Origin: CAVWSM01 sp963799425
GTDB lineage: Bacteria; Actinomycetota; Actinomycetes; Jiangellales; Jiangellaceae
DNA: 64,000 nt
NCBI GenBank assembly: GCA_963799425.1
Contig: CAWCXA010000007.1
Coordinates: 248,001 to 312,000, forward strand
Reading direction: 5' to 3'
Position 1 is the first letter of the stretch, and each line of letters begins with the position of its first letter. Of the stretch, positions 24,276 through 33,110 are shown one piece after another. The position numbers and the translations under genes were made by a program. The notes under the pieces were generated by a model. That model searched no databases. It was given only the letters and a program-made list of their open reading frames with translations, and had not been told where the DNA came from.

Positions 24276-24319
24276 CGATGAACCGAAACGGTGGCCAGAG
24301 CAGCGTTTTCGGTTCATCG
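24276..24319. terminator. Bidirectional terminator before tRNA-Leu
   Basis: CGATGAACCGAAACG at 24276-24290 pairs with CGTTTTCGGTTCATCG at 24304-24319, with one bulged base and a 13-nt loop. It lies between the 3' ends of the oxidoreductase gene and the tRNA-Leu gene, which converge. Confidence 0.7.
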
Positions 24320-24334
24320 TCACGCGGGGTGGGG

Positions 24335-24418
24335 TGCGCGAGGGGGGAGTTGAACCCCCACGTCCTTGCGGACACACGGACCTGAACCGTGCGCGTCTGC
24401 CTATTCCGCCACTCGCGC
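24335..24418 (-). tRNA. tRNA-Leu(CAG)
   Basis: An 84-nt cloverleaf on the minus strand with acceptor arms GCGCGAG and CTCGCGC plus discriminator A. The anticodon loop TTCAGGT is closed by CACGG/CCGTG (anticodon CAG). It has a long variable arm (TGTCCGCAAGGACG) and a T arm GGGGGTTCAACTCCCCC, as required for tRNA-Leu. No CCA is encoded. Its place beside fhaA matches the order seen in Mycobacterium. Confidence 0.95.
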
Positions 24419-24602
24419 GCATCCGGCCGCACGACAGGTGCCGCCGGAAGCCGGATAAGACTAACACGGGCGCCAGATCAACCATCCGCCCTAGGAGTGC
24501 TGCTGAGAACGGCCTCCTGGGCAGCGGGGATGCCGACGAGACCCACGCAAACGTTACGATCGAGGCCCGATGAGCGGAACCGCTAGCGCGAGAGGAGGTC
24601 CG

Positions 24603-25355
24603 ATGGGAGTGCTTCAGCGCTTCGAGCGCCGACTCGAGGGTCTCGTCACCGGCACCTTCGCGCGCGCGTTCAAAGCCGAGGTGCAGCCCGTCGAAATCGC
24701 GGCTGCGCTCCAGCGTGAGCTCGACAACACCGCGAAGATCTTGTCGCGGGAGCGGTCGCTCGTGCCCAACGAGTTTGTGGTGGAGCTCTCCCCACACGAC
24801 CACGACCGGCTCAGCCCCTACGCCGGGACCCTGAGCCAAGAGCTCGGCGACCTCGTGCGGGAGCACGCGGCCGAGCAGCACTACGCCTTCTCCGGTCCGG
24901 TGCGGGTCACCCTCGAGCTGCAGGACGAGCTGGCGACCGGACAGTTCCGCATCAGATCGACGGTCCGCGCGGGCGTCGACCGCGCCGCGTCGTTCGCGCC
25001 GAGCACCTCGACCGAGCGCTCCGCCAGCGCCTTCCTGGAGATCAACGGCACGCTCCACCCGCTGCTGCCCCCCGGCCTGTTGATCGGGCGAGGCGCCGAG
25101 TGCGACCTTCGCATCGATGACCCCGGGGTGTCTCGCCGGCACGCCGAGATCCGGGTGAGCGGGGAGGGGCCGGACTCCGACCTCGCGGTTATCGACCTCG
25201 GCTCCACCAACGGCACGCTCGTCGACGGTGTCAAGGTGACCCGCGCCAGCCTCGGCGACGGATCACGCATTGTCCTGGGGTCCACCGTCGCCGTGGTCCG
25301 TCGACGCGGCGCGCGGGCCCCGGGAGTCGAAGACTCCCGGGGAAGGCAGGGGTGA
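24603..25355 (+). CDS. fhaA: FHA domain protein FhaA (DUF3662 + FHA)
   Basis: A 250-residue phosphothreonine-binding protein of the cell-wall regulation cluster. The N-terminal DUF3662 domain (GVLQRFERRLEGLVTGTFARAFK to about residue 125) is followed by a short linker and a C-terminal FHA domain with LLIGRGAECDLRI, SRRHAEI and LGSTNGT. FhaA proteins are recruited by phosphorylated MviN/MurJ-type partners in mycobacteria. ATG at 24603 is preceded by AGAGGAGG. It is the first gene of the fhaA-fhaB-pstP-rodA-pbpA-pknB cluster. Confidence 0.93.
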   Translation: MGVLQRFERRLEGLVTGTFARAFKAEVQPVEIAAALQRELDNTAKILSRERSLVPNEFVVELSPHDHDRLSPYAGTLSQELGDLVREHAAEQHYAFSGPVRVTLELQDELATGQFRIRSTVRAGVDRAASFAPSTSTERSASAFLEINGTLHPLLPPGLLIGRGAECDLRIDDPGVSRRHAEIRVSGEGPDSDLAVIDLGSTNGTLVDGVKVTRASLGDGSRIVLGSTVAVVRRRGARAPGVEDSRGRQG

Positions 25356-25359
25356 ACGA

Positions 25360-25827
25360 GTGTCGGAGCTGACGCTCACAGTCATCAAGCTAGGTTTCCT
25401 TGCTGTGCTGTGGCTCTTCGTGCTGAGCGCCGTATCCGCGATGAGGACGGATGTTTTCGGCGTCAAGCCGCGCCAGGCCAAGGAGCCACGAGAGCGACCG
25501 CAGAAGGCTGCCAAGCCGCCGCGTAGCAACCGCAGCGCGCCGACCCGCCTCGTGGTTGTCGACGGCCCCGACAAAGACCGTTGGGCCGAGCTGGGCGAGG
25601 CGCCGGTCACTATCGGCCGCGGCCCCGACTGCACACTTCCGTTGTCCGACGAGTACGTCTCCACGCGGCACGCTCGGGTGCTCAGGCACGACGGGCAGTG
25701 GTACGTCGAAGATCTGGGCTCCACCAACGGCACCCACCTCGGTACCCAGCGGCTCACCCGCGCCACCCCGGTAGGCACCAAAGCACCGATCCGGCTCGGC
25801 CGGACGGTGCTGGAGCTCCGGAAGTAG
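25360..25827 (+). CDS. fhaB: FHA domain protein FhaB (FipA)
   Basis: A 155-residue membrane-anchored FHA protein. The N-terminus (LTLTVIKLGFLAVLWLFVLSAVSAMRTDVFG) is a single membrane helix; a basic linker (KPRQAKEPRERPQKAAKPPR) leads to the FHA domain with VTIGRGPDCTLPL, STRHARV and LGSTNGTHLG. It is a division-associated adaptor for threonine-phosphorylated proteins. GTG at 25360 starts 4 nt after the fhaA stop. Confidence 0.94.
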   Translation: MSELTLTVIKLGFLAVLWLFVLSAVSAMRTDVFGVKPRQAKEPRERPQKAAKPPRSNRSAPTRLVVVDGPDKDRWAELGEAPVTIGRGPDCTLPLSDEYVSTRHARVLRHDGQWYVEDLGSTNGTHLGTQRLTRATPVGTKAPIRLGRTVLELRK

Positions 25828-25837
25828 GCCGCGCCCG

Positions 25838-27262
25838 ATGCCCCTGACGCTGCGCAGCTTTGCGCGATCCGAAGTCGGCCTGATCCGCGAAGGCAACGAG
25901 GACTCCGCCTATGCGGGAGCCAATCTCGTTGCCGTAGCCGACGGCATGGGCGGCCACGCGGCCGGTGAGGTCGCGAGCTCGATCACCATCGACACGCTCT
26001 CCAACGTCGACGTCCCCGCAACAGCGGCGTCACTCGACGACGCGCGAGCGGTGCTGCCGCAGGCGGTGCGGCTGGCCAACCAGCGCATTCGGGCTGTCGT
26101 CGAAGAGCACCCCCAGCTCGAGGGCATGGGTACGACGGCCACCGCGGCAGTCTGGACGGGGTCGCTGCTCGTCGTGGCGCACGTTGGTGACTCCCGTGCC
26201 TACCTGCTGCATCGCGGTGAGCTGCACCAGATCACCCACGACCACACCTACGTACAGGCATTGGTCGACGAGGGCCGCCTCAGCGTCGACGACGTCGCAA
26301 CTCACCCCGCGCGGTCTTACATCCTGCGCGCGCTCGGCACCGGCAACGACGTCGAGGTCGACCTGTTCACCGTCGAGGTCGAGGCCGGCGACCGGCTGCT
26401 GTTGTGCAGCGACGGACTGTCGGGCTTCGTGTCCGATGCCGAGATCGGCAAGGTGCTGCTGACCATCCCTGACCGTGAAGCCGCTGTCGCGCGACTGATC
26501 GAGCTCACCTATGCCGCGGGAGCGGCCGACAACGTGACCTGCGTGCTCGCCGACGTCGCCGAGGCATCCACCGAGCCACGCATTGACGACACCGCCGAGG
26601 CCTACATCGTCGGCGCGGCGGCCGACGGCGCCGTCGATGACGAGACCCGCGCCTACCGGTTGGCCGCGTCCGAGGCCGTCAACCGTAATGACGACGAGCG
26701 GCAGGTCGATCTCGAGGCGCTGCGCTATGCCCCGCAGGAGCCCAGTCGCATGCGTTGGGTGTGGCGTGGGCTCGCGGTCGCGGTCGGCGCGGCGGTGATC
26801 TGGGCCGTCACCTCGTGGGCCTACGGCTGGACGCAGCGTCAGTACTTCGTGTCGACCGCCAACGGGGATGTTGCCATCTACAAGGGCGTCGACCAAGAGC
26901 TCGGCCCGGTCGACCTGTCCAGCCTCTACCAACGCGTCGACGACCTTCCGGTTGCTGCACTGTCTGCGGTCAACCAGGGGCAGCTCCAGGACACGATTGC
27001 GGCTGATGACCTGGACGACGCGCGTCGGGTGGTGGAGCGGCTGCGGATCGCGGCGTGCGGCAACGCGATCGGCACGCCGACGCCCACCGTTTCGCCAACC
27101 CCGACACCGACGACTCCGACACCCACCACCCCGGCGGCGACGACACCGCCCCCGGCACCAGGCGCGGTGCCGGCACCGGCCCCAGCCCCCACGCCGACAC
27201 CGACGCCGACCCCCGCCCCGACTCTGCCCAATGGCCTCGACTGCTCCGAGGTGGCGCCGTGA
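25838..27262 (+). CDS. pstP: PP2C-type Ser/Thr phosphatase PstP
   Basis: Dephosphorylates PknB and its targets. The N-terminal PPM domain of about 240 residues has the metal-binding motifs REGNEDSAY, ADGMGGHAAGE, VAHVGDSRAYL, LCSDGLSGFV and GAADNVTCV. A membrane segment (VWRGLAVAVGAAVIWAVTSW, about residues 306-325) leads to an extracytoplasmic domain of about 90 residues, then a Pro/Thr-rich tail of more than 40 residues. Start ATG at 25838; the stop overlaps the rodA start by 4 nt. Confidence 0.95.
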   Translation: MPLTLRSFARSEVGLIREGNEDSAYAGANLVAVADGMGGHAAGEVASSITIDTLSNVDVPATAASLDDARAVLPQAVRLANQRIRAVVEEHPQLEGMGTTATAAVWTGSLLVVAHVGDSRAYLLHRGELHQITHDHTYVQALVDEGRLSVDDVATHPARSYILRALGTGNDVEVDLFTVEVEAGDRLLLCSDGLSGFVSDAEIGKVLLTIPDREAAVARLIELTYAAGAADNVTCVLADVAEASTEPRIDDTAEAYIVGAAADGAVDDETRAYRLAASEAVNRNDDERQVDLEALRYAPQEPSRMRWVWRGLAVAVGAAVIWAVTSWAYGWTQRQYFVSTANGDVAIYKGVDQELGPVDLSSLYQRVDDLPVAALSAVNQGQLQDTIAADDLDDARRVVERLRIAACGNAIGTPTPTVSPTPTPTTPTPTTPAATTPPPAPGAVPAPAPAPTPTPTPTPAPTLPNGLDCSEVAP

Positions 27263-28662
27263 GCGCCAACGCCCCGGCCCAGGACCTGGTGCCGCGCAAG
27301 GGTCGCGGGATCGAGCTCGCGCTACTCATCGTCGCGGTTGGGATTGCAGTCGCCGCCTACGCCAACGTAGGGCTGGGCCATGACGGCTCGATCCCCGCGG
27401 GCACGATCGGCTATGGGCTCGGGCTTGCCGTGCTGGCGGGGATCGCGCACGTCGCCGTACGCATAAAAGCGCCCTACGCAGACCCCGTCCTGCTCCCGGC
27501 CGTTGTCATGCTCAACGGCATCGGCTTGGTGATGATCCACCGGCTCGACGTCGCCTATGCCGACCGCGCCGAAGCCGCGGGCACTCCCGTGCCCGACACC
27601 TTCGCACCCAACCAGCTCACCTGGATGGTCGTCGGGGTGCTGCTCTTCGTGGGCGTGCTCTACTTCGTCCGCGATCACCGCACGCTGCAGCGCTACACCT
27701 ACACCGCCGCCCTTGCCGGTCTTGCGCTGCTCGTCCTGCCGCTCGTGCCAGGGATCTCTGCCGGCGTGGTCAACGGTTCGCGCATCTGGATCAGGGTGCT
27801 CGGCTTCTCGTTCCAGCCGGGTGAGGCGGCCAAGATCCTCATCATCGTCGCCATGGCCGGCTACCTCGTCGTCACCCGCGACGCGCTGGCGTTGGCCGGC
27901 CGACGCGTGCTCGGCGTCGACTTCCCACGCGCCCGCGACCTCGGGCCGATCCTGATCGCGTGGGCTGCGAGTCTGGGACTGCTCATCTTCGAGCGCGACC
28001 TGGGCACGTCGGTGCTGTTCTTCGGCATCTTCGTCGTGCTGCTCTATGTCGCTACCGAGCGCGTGTCGTGGCTGTTCGTCGGTGCCGCGCTGTTCCTCAG
28101 CGGCGCGCTCATCACGTGGCGGCTGTTCAGTCACGTCGAGTCGCGCGTCACCTCGTGGCTGCATCCGTTCGACGACCCCGACTCGTCGTTCCAGATCATC
28201 CAGTCCTTGTACGGGTTGGCCTACGGCGGCATCCTCGGCACCGGGCTCGGGCAGGGGCGCCCTGACCTCGTACCCTTCGCCAACTCCGACTTCATCATCT
28301 CCGCCTTCGGCGAGGAGCTCGGCCTCACCGGGCTGATGGCGGTGCTGCTCTGCTACGGACTCATCGTCGAGCGCGGTCTGCGGACCGCGCTGGTGGTGCG
28401 TGACCAGTTCGGCAAGCTGCTCGCCACCGGCCTCGCGACGTCGTTCGCGCTGCAGGTTTTTGTGGTCGTCGGCGGTGTCACGAAGCTCATCCCGCTGACC
28501 GGCCTGACGACGCCGTTCCTGTCAGCGGGCGGCTCCAGCCTGGTCATGAACTGGGCGATCATCGCTCTGCTGCTGCGCATCTCGGATGCTGCAAGGCGTC
28601 CGGCGCCGCCGCCGGCACCACCGACCGACGAGGCGGTCACTCAGGTGGTGAAGCTCGCATGA
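27259..28662 (+). CDS. rodA: SEDS peptidoglycan polymerase RodA/FtsW
   Basis: A 467-residue glycosyltransferase of the SEDS family, working with the class B PBP encoded next. About twelve membrane segments are evident. SEDS motifs include NGSRIWIRVLGFSFQPGEAAKI, LIFERDLGTSVLFFGIF (with the catalytic Asp region), LYGLAYGGILGTGLGQG and ITALTGLTTPFLSAGGSS-like KLIPLTGLTTPFLS. GTG at 27259 overlaps the pstP stop; the 3' end overlaps pbpA by 4 nt. Confidence 0.94.
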   Translation: MSANAPAQDLVPRKGRGIELALLIVAVGIAVAAYANVGLGHDGSIPAGTIGYGLGLAVLAGIAHVAVRIKAPYADPVLLPAVVMLNGIGLVMIHRLDVAYADRAEAAGTPVPDTFAPNQLTWMVVGVLLFVGVLYFVRDHRTLQRYTYTAALAGLALLVLPLVPGISAGVVNGSRIWIRVLGFSFQPGEAAKILIIVAMAGYLVVTRDALALAGRRVLGVDFPRARDLGPILIAWAASLGLLIFERDLGTSVLFFGIFVVLLYVATERVSWLFVGAALFLSGALITWRLFSHVESRVTSWLHPFDDPDSSFQIIQSLYGLAYGGILGTGLGQGRPDLVPFANSDFIISAFGEELGLTGLMAVLLCYGLIVERGLRTALVVRDQFGKLLATGLATSFALQVFVVVGGVTKLIPLTGLTTPFLSAGGSSLVMNWAIIALLLRISDAARRPAPPPAPPTDEAVTQVVKLA

Positions 28663-30119
28663 ACACCCCAATCCGTCGCATCGCGGTGCTCTTCTTCGTG
28701 CTGTTCCTCGCGCTTTTCGTCAACATCAACTGGGTGCAGGTCGCCAAGGCGCCCGACTTCAACGCGCGCTCTGACAACCGGCGCGTCCTGCTCGACGAGT
28801 TCTCCACCAAGCGCGGCGTGATCATGCTCCGTGATGACACGGTGGTCGCCCAGTCCAGCCCCGTCGATGACCAGTACAAGTACCAGCGGCAGTACCCCAT
28901 CGGCCCGGTCTACGCCGCGGCCACCGGCTTCTACTCGTTCGTGTTCGGCCGCTCGGCGATCGAGCAGGCGCAGAACGACGTGCTGTCCGGCAGGGACGAC
29001 CGGCTCTTCGTCCGCCGCTTCGTCGACATGCTCACCGGTCAGACGCGTGAGGGCGGCAGCGTGCGGCTGACGCTCGACCCGGTCGCGCAGCAGGCTGCGA
29101 ACGACGCCCTCCAGGGCTTCCGTGGGGCAGTGGTTGCGCTTGACCCGACCACCGGCGAGATCCTCGCGATGGTGACGTTGCCAACGTACGACCCCAACCC
29201 GCTTGCCAGCCACGACATCCCCACTCAGCAGGACACCTGGGATCAACTCAACGCTGACCCTTCGCGGCCGATGGAAAATCGGGCGATCGCGCGCAACTAC
29301 CCACCCGGTTCGACCTTCAAGCTCGTGACAGCCGCGGCGGCGCTGGAGTCTGGCCGGTACGCGCCCGACACAGTCGTGCCCGGGCCCGCGGTGCTGGATG
29401 TGCCGCAAACTTCGGCCGACATCGGAAACAGCAACGGCCGCGCCTGCGGCCCCAACGACCAGACGACCCTGACCAACGCGCTGCGCATCTCCTGCAACAC
29501 CGCTTTCGCCGCGATCGGGCTCGACCTTGGCGACGACGCGTTGCGAGAGCAGTCCGAACGGTTCGGTTTCAACAGTCCACCCATGACCGACCTCAAGGCC
29601 GCCACCAGCGTCTTCCCTGAGGAGGATCTCGACGCTCCGCAGACGGCTCAGTCGGCCATCGGTCAGCGCGACGTCCGCGCGAGCGCGCTGCAGATGGCCA
29701 TGGTGTCGGCTGCCATCGCCAACGACGGCGTGCTGATGAAGCCCTACCTTGTGTCCGAGGTCCTCAACACCCAGCTCGAGCAGATCGAGCGGATCGAGCC
29801 CCAACAGCAGTCACAGGCGGTCTCGCCGCAGTCGTCGGAGGGGCTCACGCAGATGATGCTCGAGGTGGTCGAGAGCGGCACCGGCACTCGCGCGCAGATC
29901 GATGGCGTCCAGGTCGCCGGCAAGACCGGCACAGCGCAGACGACACCGAATGCCAACCCGTTCGCCTGGTTCACCTCGTTCGCGCCCGCCGACGACCCCA
30001 AGGTCGCTGTAGCGGTTGTGATCGAGGACGCCGGCGAGACGGCCACCGACGATATTGCCGGCGGCCGGCTGGCGGCGCCCATCGCGAGGGCTGTCATGGA
30101 AGCGGTGCTGAACCAATGA
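28659..30119 (+). CDS. pbpA: Class B penicillin-binding protein PbpA
   Basis: A transpeptidase of 486 residues. A single N-terminal membrane helix (AVLFFVLFLALFVNI) anchors a periplasmic-type dimerisation region and the transpeptidase domain. Active-site motifs are STFK at residues 218-221, SCN at 278-280 and KTGT at 422-425. Overlap with rodA (ATGA) implies the pair is made together. The order rodA-pbpA is conserved in actinobacteria. Confidence 0.96.
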   Translation: MNTPIRRIAVLFFVLFLALFVNINWVQVAKAPDFNARSDNRRVLLDEFSTKRGVIMLRDDTVVAQSSPVDDQYKYQRQYPIGPVYAAATGFYSFVFGRSAIEQAQNDVLSGRDDRLFVRRFVDMLTGQTREGGSVRLTLDPVAQQAANDALQGFRGAVVALDPTTGEILAMVTLPTYDPNPLASHDIPTQQDTWDQLNADPSRPMENRAIARNYPPGSTFKLVTAAAALESGRYAPDTVVPGPAVLDVPQTSADIGNSNGRACGPNDQTTLTNALRISCNTAFAAIGLDLGDDALREQSERFGFNSPPMTDLKAATSVFPEEDLDAPQTAQSAIGQRDVRASALQMAMVSAAIANDGVLMKPYLVSEVLNTQLEQIERIEPQQQSQAVSPQSSEGLTQMMLEVVESGTGTRAQIDGVQVAGKTGTAQTTPNANPFAWFTSFAPADDPKVAVAVVIEDAGETATDDIAGGRLAAPIARAVMEAVLNQ

Positions 30120-30233
30120 GAGGCATCGCCCGTTTGGACCTTTGGGTTTTGGCCAGCGACGATAGGCCGAGCCACGGTCGACAACTGTCCGCTACCGTGC
30201 GGCGGGGCTTGTGATTGTGAGAAAGGGCAGCTG

Positions 30234-31991
30234 ATGATCGAGCCGCGTCTTCTCGGAGACCGCTACGAGCTGGGCGACGTGCTCGGCCGCGGCGGCATGG
30301 CTGAAGTGCGCCGAGGACGCGACCGGCGGCTCGGCCGCACCGTCGCGATCAAGATGCTGCGCACCGACCTGGCTACGGATCCCACGTTCCAGGTCCGGTT
30401 CCGTCGCGAGGCCCAGTCCGCCGCGATGCTGAACCACCCCTCGATCGTGGCGGTCTATGACACCGGCGAGGACATCCTCGACGGCGCCCGGGTGCCGTTC
30501 ATCGTCATGGAGTTCGTCGAGGGCAAGACACTGCGCGAGCTTCTGCAAGAGCACCCGCGCATCACGCCCGAGCGCGCCCTGGAGATCACGAGTGGCGTGC
30601 TCGATGCGCTCGACTACAGCCACCGCGCCGGCATCGTGCACCGTGACATCAAGCCCGGCAACGTGATGATCACCGCCAACGGCGACGTCAAAGTCATGGA
30701 CTTCGGCATCGCGCGCGCGCTGAGCGACGTCGGCGCCACTGTCACGCAGACCGCGGCGGTGGTGGGCACCGCACAGTACCTGTCGCCGGAGCAGGCTCGC
30801 GGCGAGACCGCCGATGCGCGCTCCGACCTCTACTCCACCGGCTGCGTGCTCTATGAGTTGCTGACCGGCCGGCCGCCGTTCCTAGGTGACTCGCTCGTCT
30901 CCGTTGCGATCTCCCACGTCCGGGAGCACCCGACCCCGCCATCCCAGGTGGACCCCTCCGTTACGCCTCCAGTCGACGCGATCGTGATGAAGGCGCTGGC
31001 CAAGGACCGGCTGGAGCGCTATCAGTCAGCTGCCGAGATGAAGGCCGATGTGCAGCGGGCGATGGCCGGTCTGCCGGTCGCAGCCGAGGCCACGACGACA
31101 TTCCTGCCGCCAGTCCCCGCCGCGGTCGGTGCGGGCGACTCCACGATGGCGTACGGCGACACGGCGCTGCCGAGCGAGGAAGAGGCGGCCGCCGGCGGCC
31201 GCTCGCAGCGGCACGATCGTCGGGGCATCGGCTACGGCGCCCTCGCCGCGGCAGTGATTCTCGTCCTGCTCGCAGCCGGTGGGCTGGGGTGGGCGCTTTT
31301 CAGGGACACCGGGCCGGTCGACGTGCGGGTCCCAGACGTGGTCAACTCGACGGTCGAAGCTGCGCAGGCTGAGCTCGAGGACGCCGGCCTGGAGCTGGGC
31401 ACCACAACCGAGCAGGCCGACCCCAACATCGCCCAGGGACTGATCATCAGCCAGGACCCGGAGGCCCGGGAGTTGCTCGAGGAGGGCGGCGCCGTCAACG
31501 TCACGGTCTCGACAGGCGTGGCTCAGGTTCAAGTGCCGGCAGGACTGGTCGGCATGCAGTTCAACGACGCCCAGCAGGCTATCCAGGACGCCGGTCTGCG
31601 CATCGGCACGGTCACCACGGATCAAGACAGCGACGCACCCGACAACGAGGTGACGGCGACCGATCCGTCGCCGGGCACTGAGGTCGCGACCGGCACGCCC
31701 GTCAACCTCACCGTCTCCGGCGGTCAGCTAGCTATACCCAACGTCGTCGGCCAGGACCAGGGCGCCGCCCAGGCAGCACTGACGGCTGCTGGGTTCGAGG
31801 TCCGCGTCCAGCAGGAGATCGCGACCGGCGAGCAACCCGGCACAGTCTTCGCGCAGGATCCGCCGGCCGGAGAGCGGCGTCCGGCGGGTTCGCTCGTGGT
31901 CATCCGCGTCGCCATGGCGCCTCCGGAGACCACTCCGCCGCCGACAACGACAACGCCCCCAACCAACCCGACCACACCACCACCCCAGTAG
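30234..31991 (+). CDS. pknB: Ser/Thr protein kinase PknB with three PASTA domains
   Basis: A receptor-type Hanks kinase of 585 residues. The kinase domain has GRGGMAEV, catalytic Lys40 (VAIK), HRDIKPGN with Asp138, DFG at 156-158, and an activation loop with TVTQT. A membrane helix at about residues 327-350 (GALAAAVILVLLAAGGLGWALF) is followed by three PASTA domains (starting VRVPDVV, VQVPAGLV and AIPNVVGQ) and a Pro/Thr tail. PASTA domains bind muropeptides. Four PASTA repeats are common in mycobacteria, so this copy has one fewer. A 114-nt gap separates it from pbpA, which may hold its own promoter. Confidence 0.96.
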   Translation: MIEPRLLGDRYELGDVLGRGGMAEVRRGRDRRLGRTVAIKMLRTDLATDPTFQVRFRREAQSAAMLNHPSIVAVYDTGEDILDGARVPFIVMEFVEGKTLRELLQEHPRITPERALEITSGVLDALDYSHRAGIVHRDIKPGNVMITANGDVKVMDFGIARALSDVGATVTQTAAVVGTAQYLSPEQARGETADARSDLYSTGCVLYELLTGRPPFLGDSLVSVAISHVREHPTPPSQVDPSVTPPVDAIVMKALAKDRLERYQSAAEMKADVQRAMAGLPVAAEATTTFLPPVPAAVGAGDSTMAYGDTALPSEEEAAAGGRSQRHDRRGIGYGALAAAVILVLLAAGGLGWALFRDTGPVDVRVPDVVNSTVEAAQAELEDAGLELGTTTEQADPNIAQGLIISQDPEARELLEEGGAVNVTVSTGVAQVQVPAGLVGMQFNDAQQAIQDAGLRIGTVTTDQDSDAPDNEVTATDPSPGTEVATGTPVNLTVSGGQLAIPNVVGQDQGAAQAALTAAGFEVRVQQEIATGEQPGTVFAQDPPAGERRPAGSLVVIRVAMAPPETTPPPTTTTPPTNPTTPPPQ

Positions 31992-32022
31992 CCCGGACAC
32001 TGGATCCGCTGGCCCGACGGGG

Positions 32023-32041
32023 GACTTGTCAGGTTGTCAGG
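32023..32041. repeat. Left copy of a 19-bp perfect inverted repeat
   Basis: GACTTGTCAGGTTGTCAGG here is the exact reverse complement of 33784-33802. Weaker similarity continues for about 17 nt inward (GGC-TGACCTG-CAG). The two copies bracket mmuM and tetR. This copy lies between the convergent 3' ends of pknB and mmuM. Confidence 0.8.
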
Positions 32042-32108
32042 AGGCTTGACCTGGACAGCTAGTCCTCGTGCGCCTGGCAAGTCTCCGCTCGACGCGCGCG
32101 GCGCCTGG

Positions 32109-33041
32109 TCAACTTGTCGTTGCCCACATTGCCGCGACGTGGCGGGCGTCGGTGCCGCAGCAGCCGCCGACGACCGAGAGGTTGGGCAGCCGTGGCCGGA
32201 GTGCGTTCTGCTCACTGGCGAGCTCGACGGGGTTGCCCTCGTCGAGCTCGGTCGAGGCGTCGAGCTCTGCGTGGCTCAGACGCGAGGCGTTAGCGCGCAG
32301 TCCGCGGATGCGCAGGCGCCAGTCGCCGTCGTCGGTCAGCCCAGGTGCGATGTGCGCGGGGTGGGCGCAGTTGAGCATGAAGTAGTCGGGACCACCTTCG
32401 GCGTCGACCTGCGCGATGGCGGTCGGCAGTGGCGTGCCGTCGGGCAGCCGGCCGTCCTGCTCGACGGTGAACGACACGGCGACCGGCAGCCCGACCTCTC
32501 TGGCTGCTCGGACGATGCCGATCGCCTCCCCCGCGCCGGTGAGGGTCATGACGGTTACCAGATCAACGCCAGCCTCGGCGAACGCCTCGATCTGGGGAGA
32601 GTGGTATCCGGTGGCCACCTCCGGATCGACCTCCTCACCCGCCACGTAACCGTCGCCGCGAGGTCCGAGTTGACCGCTGATCAGGAATGACTCCAGACCA
32701 GCGTCGTCCCGAAGGCTCTCGAGCAGTGTCACGGCGTCGCGGTTGACCCGGCGGAGCTCACCGCCGGAGTAGCCGAGGCGATCGCCCCAGTCGCTGCTGG
32801 CCCGCCACGTGGGCGTCTCCAGCTGGACCGCCGTGCCAGCCCTCTTTGCGATGTCGACGTAGTCGCGGTAATAGCGCAACAAAAGCATCCGGCCTCGCTC
32901 GTCATCAACAAGTGGGAACGCAGCGAAGTGCGGCAGATCGACGTCGTGGTGGTAGATGAGGTCGGTCTCCAGGCCACCGTCGGCTATGACGGGCCGCCCC
33001 GACAACTGAGGCAGCGTTGCGCTGGGCGCTCGATCAGCCAT
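32109..33041 (-). CDS. mmuM: Homocysteine S-methyltransferase family protein
   Basis: A zinc-dependent methyltransferase of 310 residues that would make methionine from homocysteine and S-methylmethionine or a related donor. Motifs: VIADGGLETDLIY at the start, the ligand Cys in FMLNCAHP, and the Cys pair in VVGGCCGTDARHV. ATG at 33041 follows a strong GGAGG. The divergent TetR gene and two palindromes in the shared 69-nt spacer suggest local repression. The methyl donor is not certain, since the family includes enzymes for several methylated substrates. Confidence 0.88.
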   Translation of the reverse strand: MADRAPSATLPQLSGRPVIADGGLETDLIYHHDVDLPHFAAFPLVDDERGRMLLLRYYRDYVDIAKRAGTAVQLETPTWRASSDWGDRLGYSGGELRRVNRDAVTLLESLRDDAGLESFLISGQLGPRGDGYVAGEEVDPEVATGYHSPQIEAFAEAGVDLVTVMTLTGAGEAIGIVRAAREVGLPVAVSFTVEQDGRLPDGTPLPTAIAQVDAEGGPDYFMLNCAHPAHIAPGLTDDGDWRLRIRGLRANASRLSHAELDASTELDEGNPVELASEQNALRPRLPNLSVVGGCCGTDARHVAAMWATTS

Positions 33042-33057
33042 GATTTCCTCCGTTGTT

Positions 33058-33098
33058 CCAGACTGTTTAGTCTGGTTCTAGCAGACCAAGCAGTCTGG
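33058..33098. promoter_or_regulatory. Two 18-bp palindromic operators between mmuM and tetR
   Basis: Site 1 at 33058-33075 is a perfect palindrome, CCAGACT-N4-AGTCTGG. Site 2 at 33081-33098 reads GCAGACC-N4-AGTCTGG and matches it at the CAGAC and AGTCTGG half-sites. The sites are 23 bp apart start to start. They lie just upstream of the strong ribosome binding site of mmuM and immediately before a TACAAC -10-like element (33099-33104) that would give a leaderless tetR mRNA. A TetR dimer bound here could block both genes. Confidence 0.75.
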
Positions 33099-33110
33099 TA
33101 CAACTGATAT

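Noticed and set aside
23853..25142. A 429-codon open frame on the minus strand
   Set aside because: It runs antisense through the oxidoreductase gene, across the tRNA-Leu gene, and antisense through fhaA, so it cannot be a real gene.
27070..27225. GC-rich simple repeats near the end of pstP as a tandem repeat locus
   Set aside because: They are explained by the Pro/Thr-rich tail of PstP encoded by repeated ACG/CCG codons.
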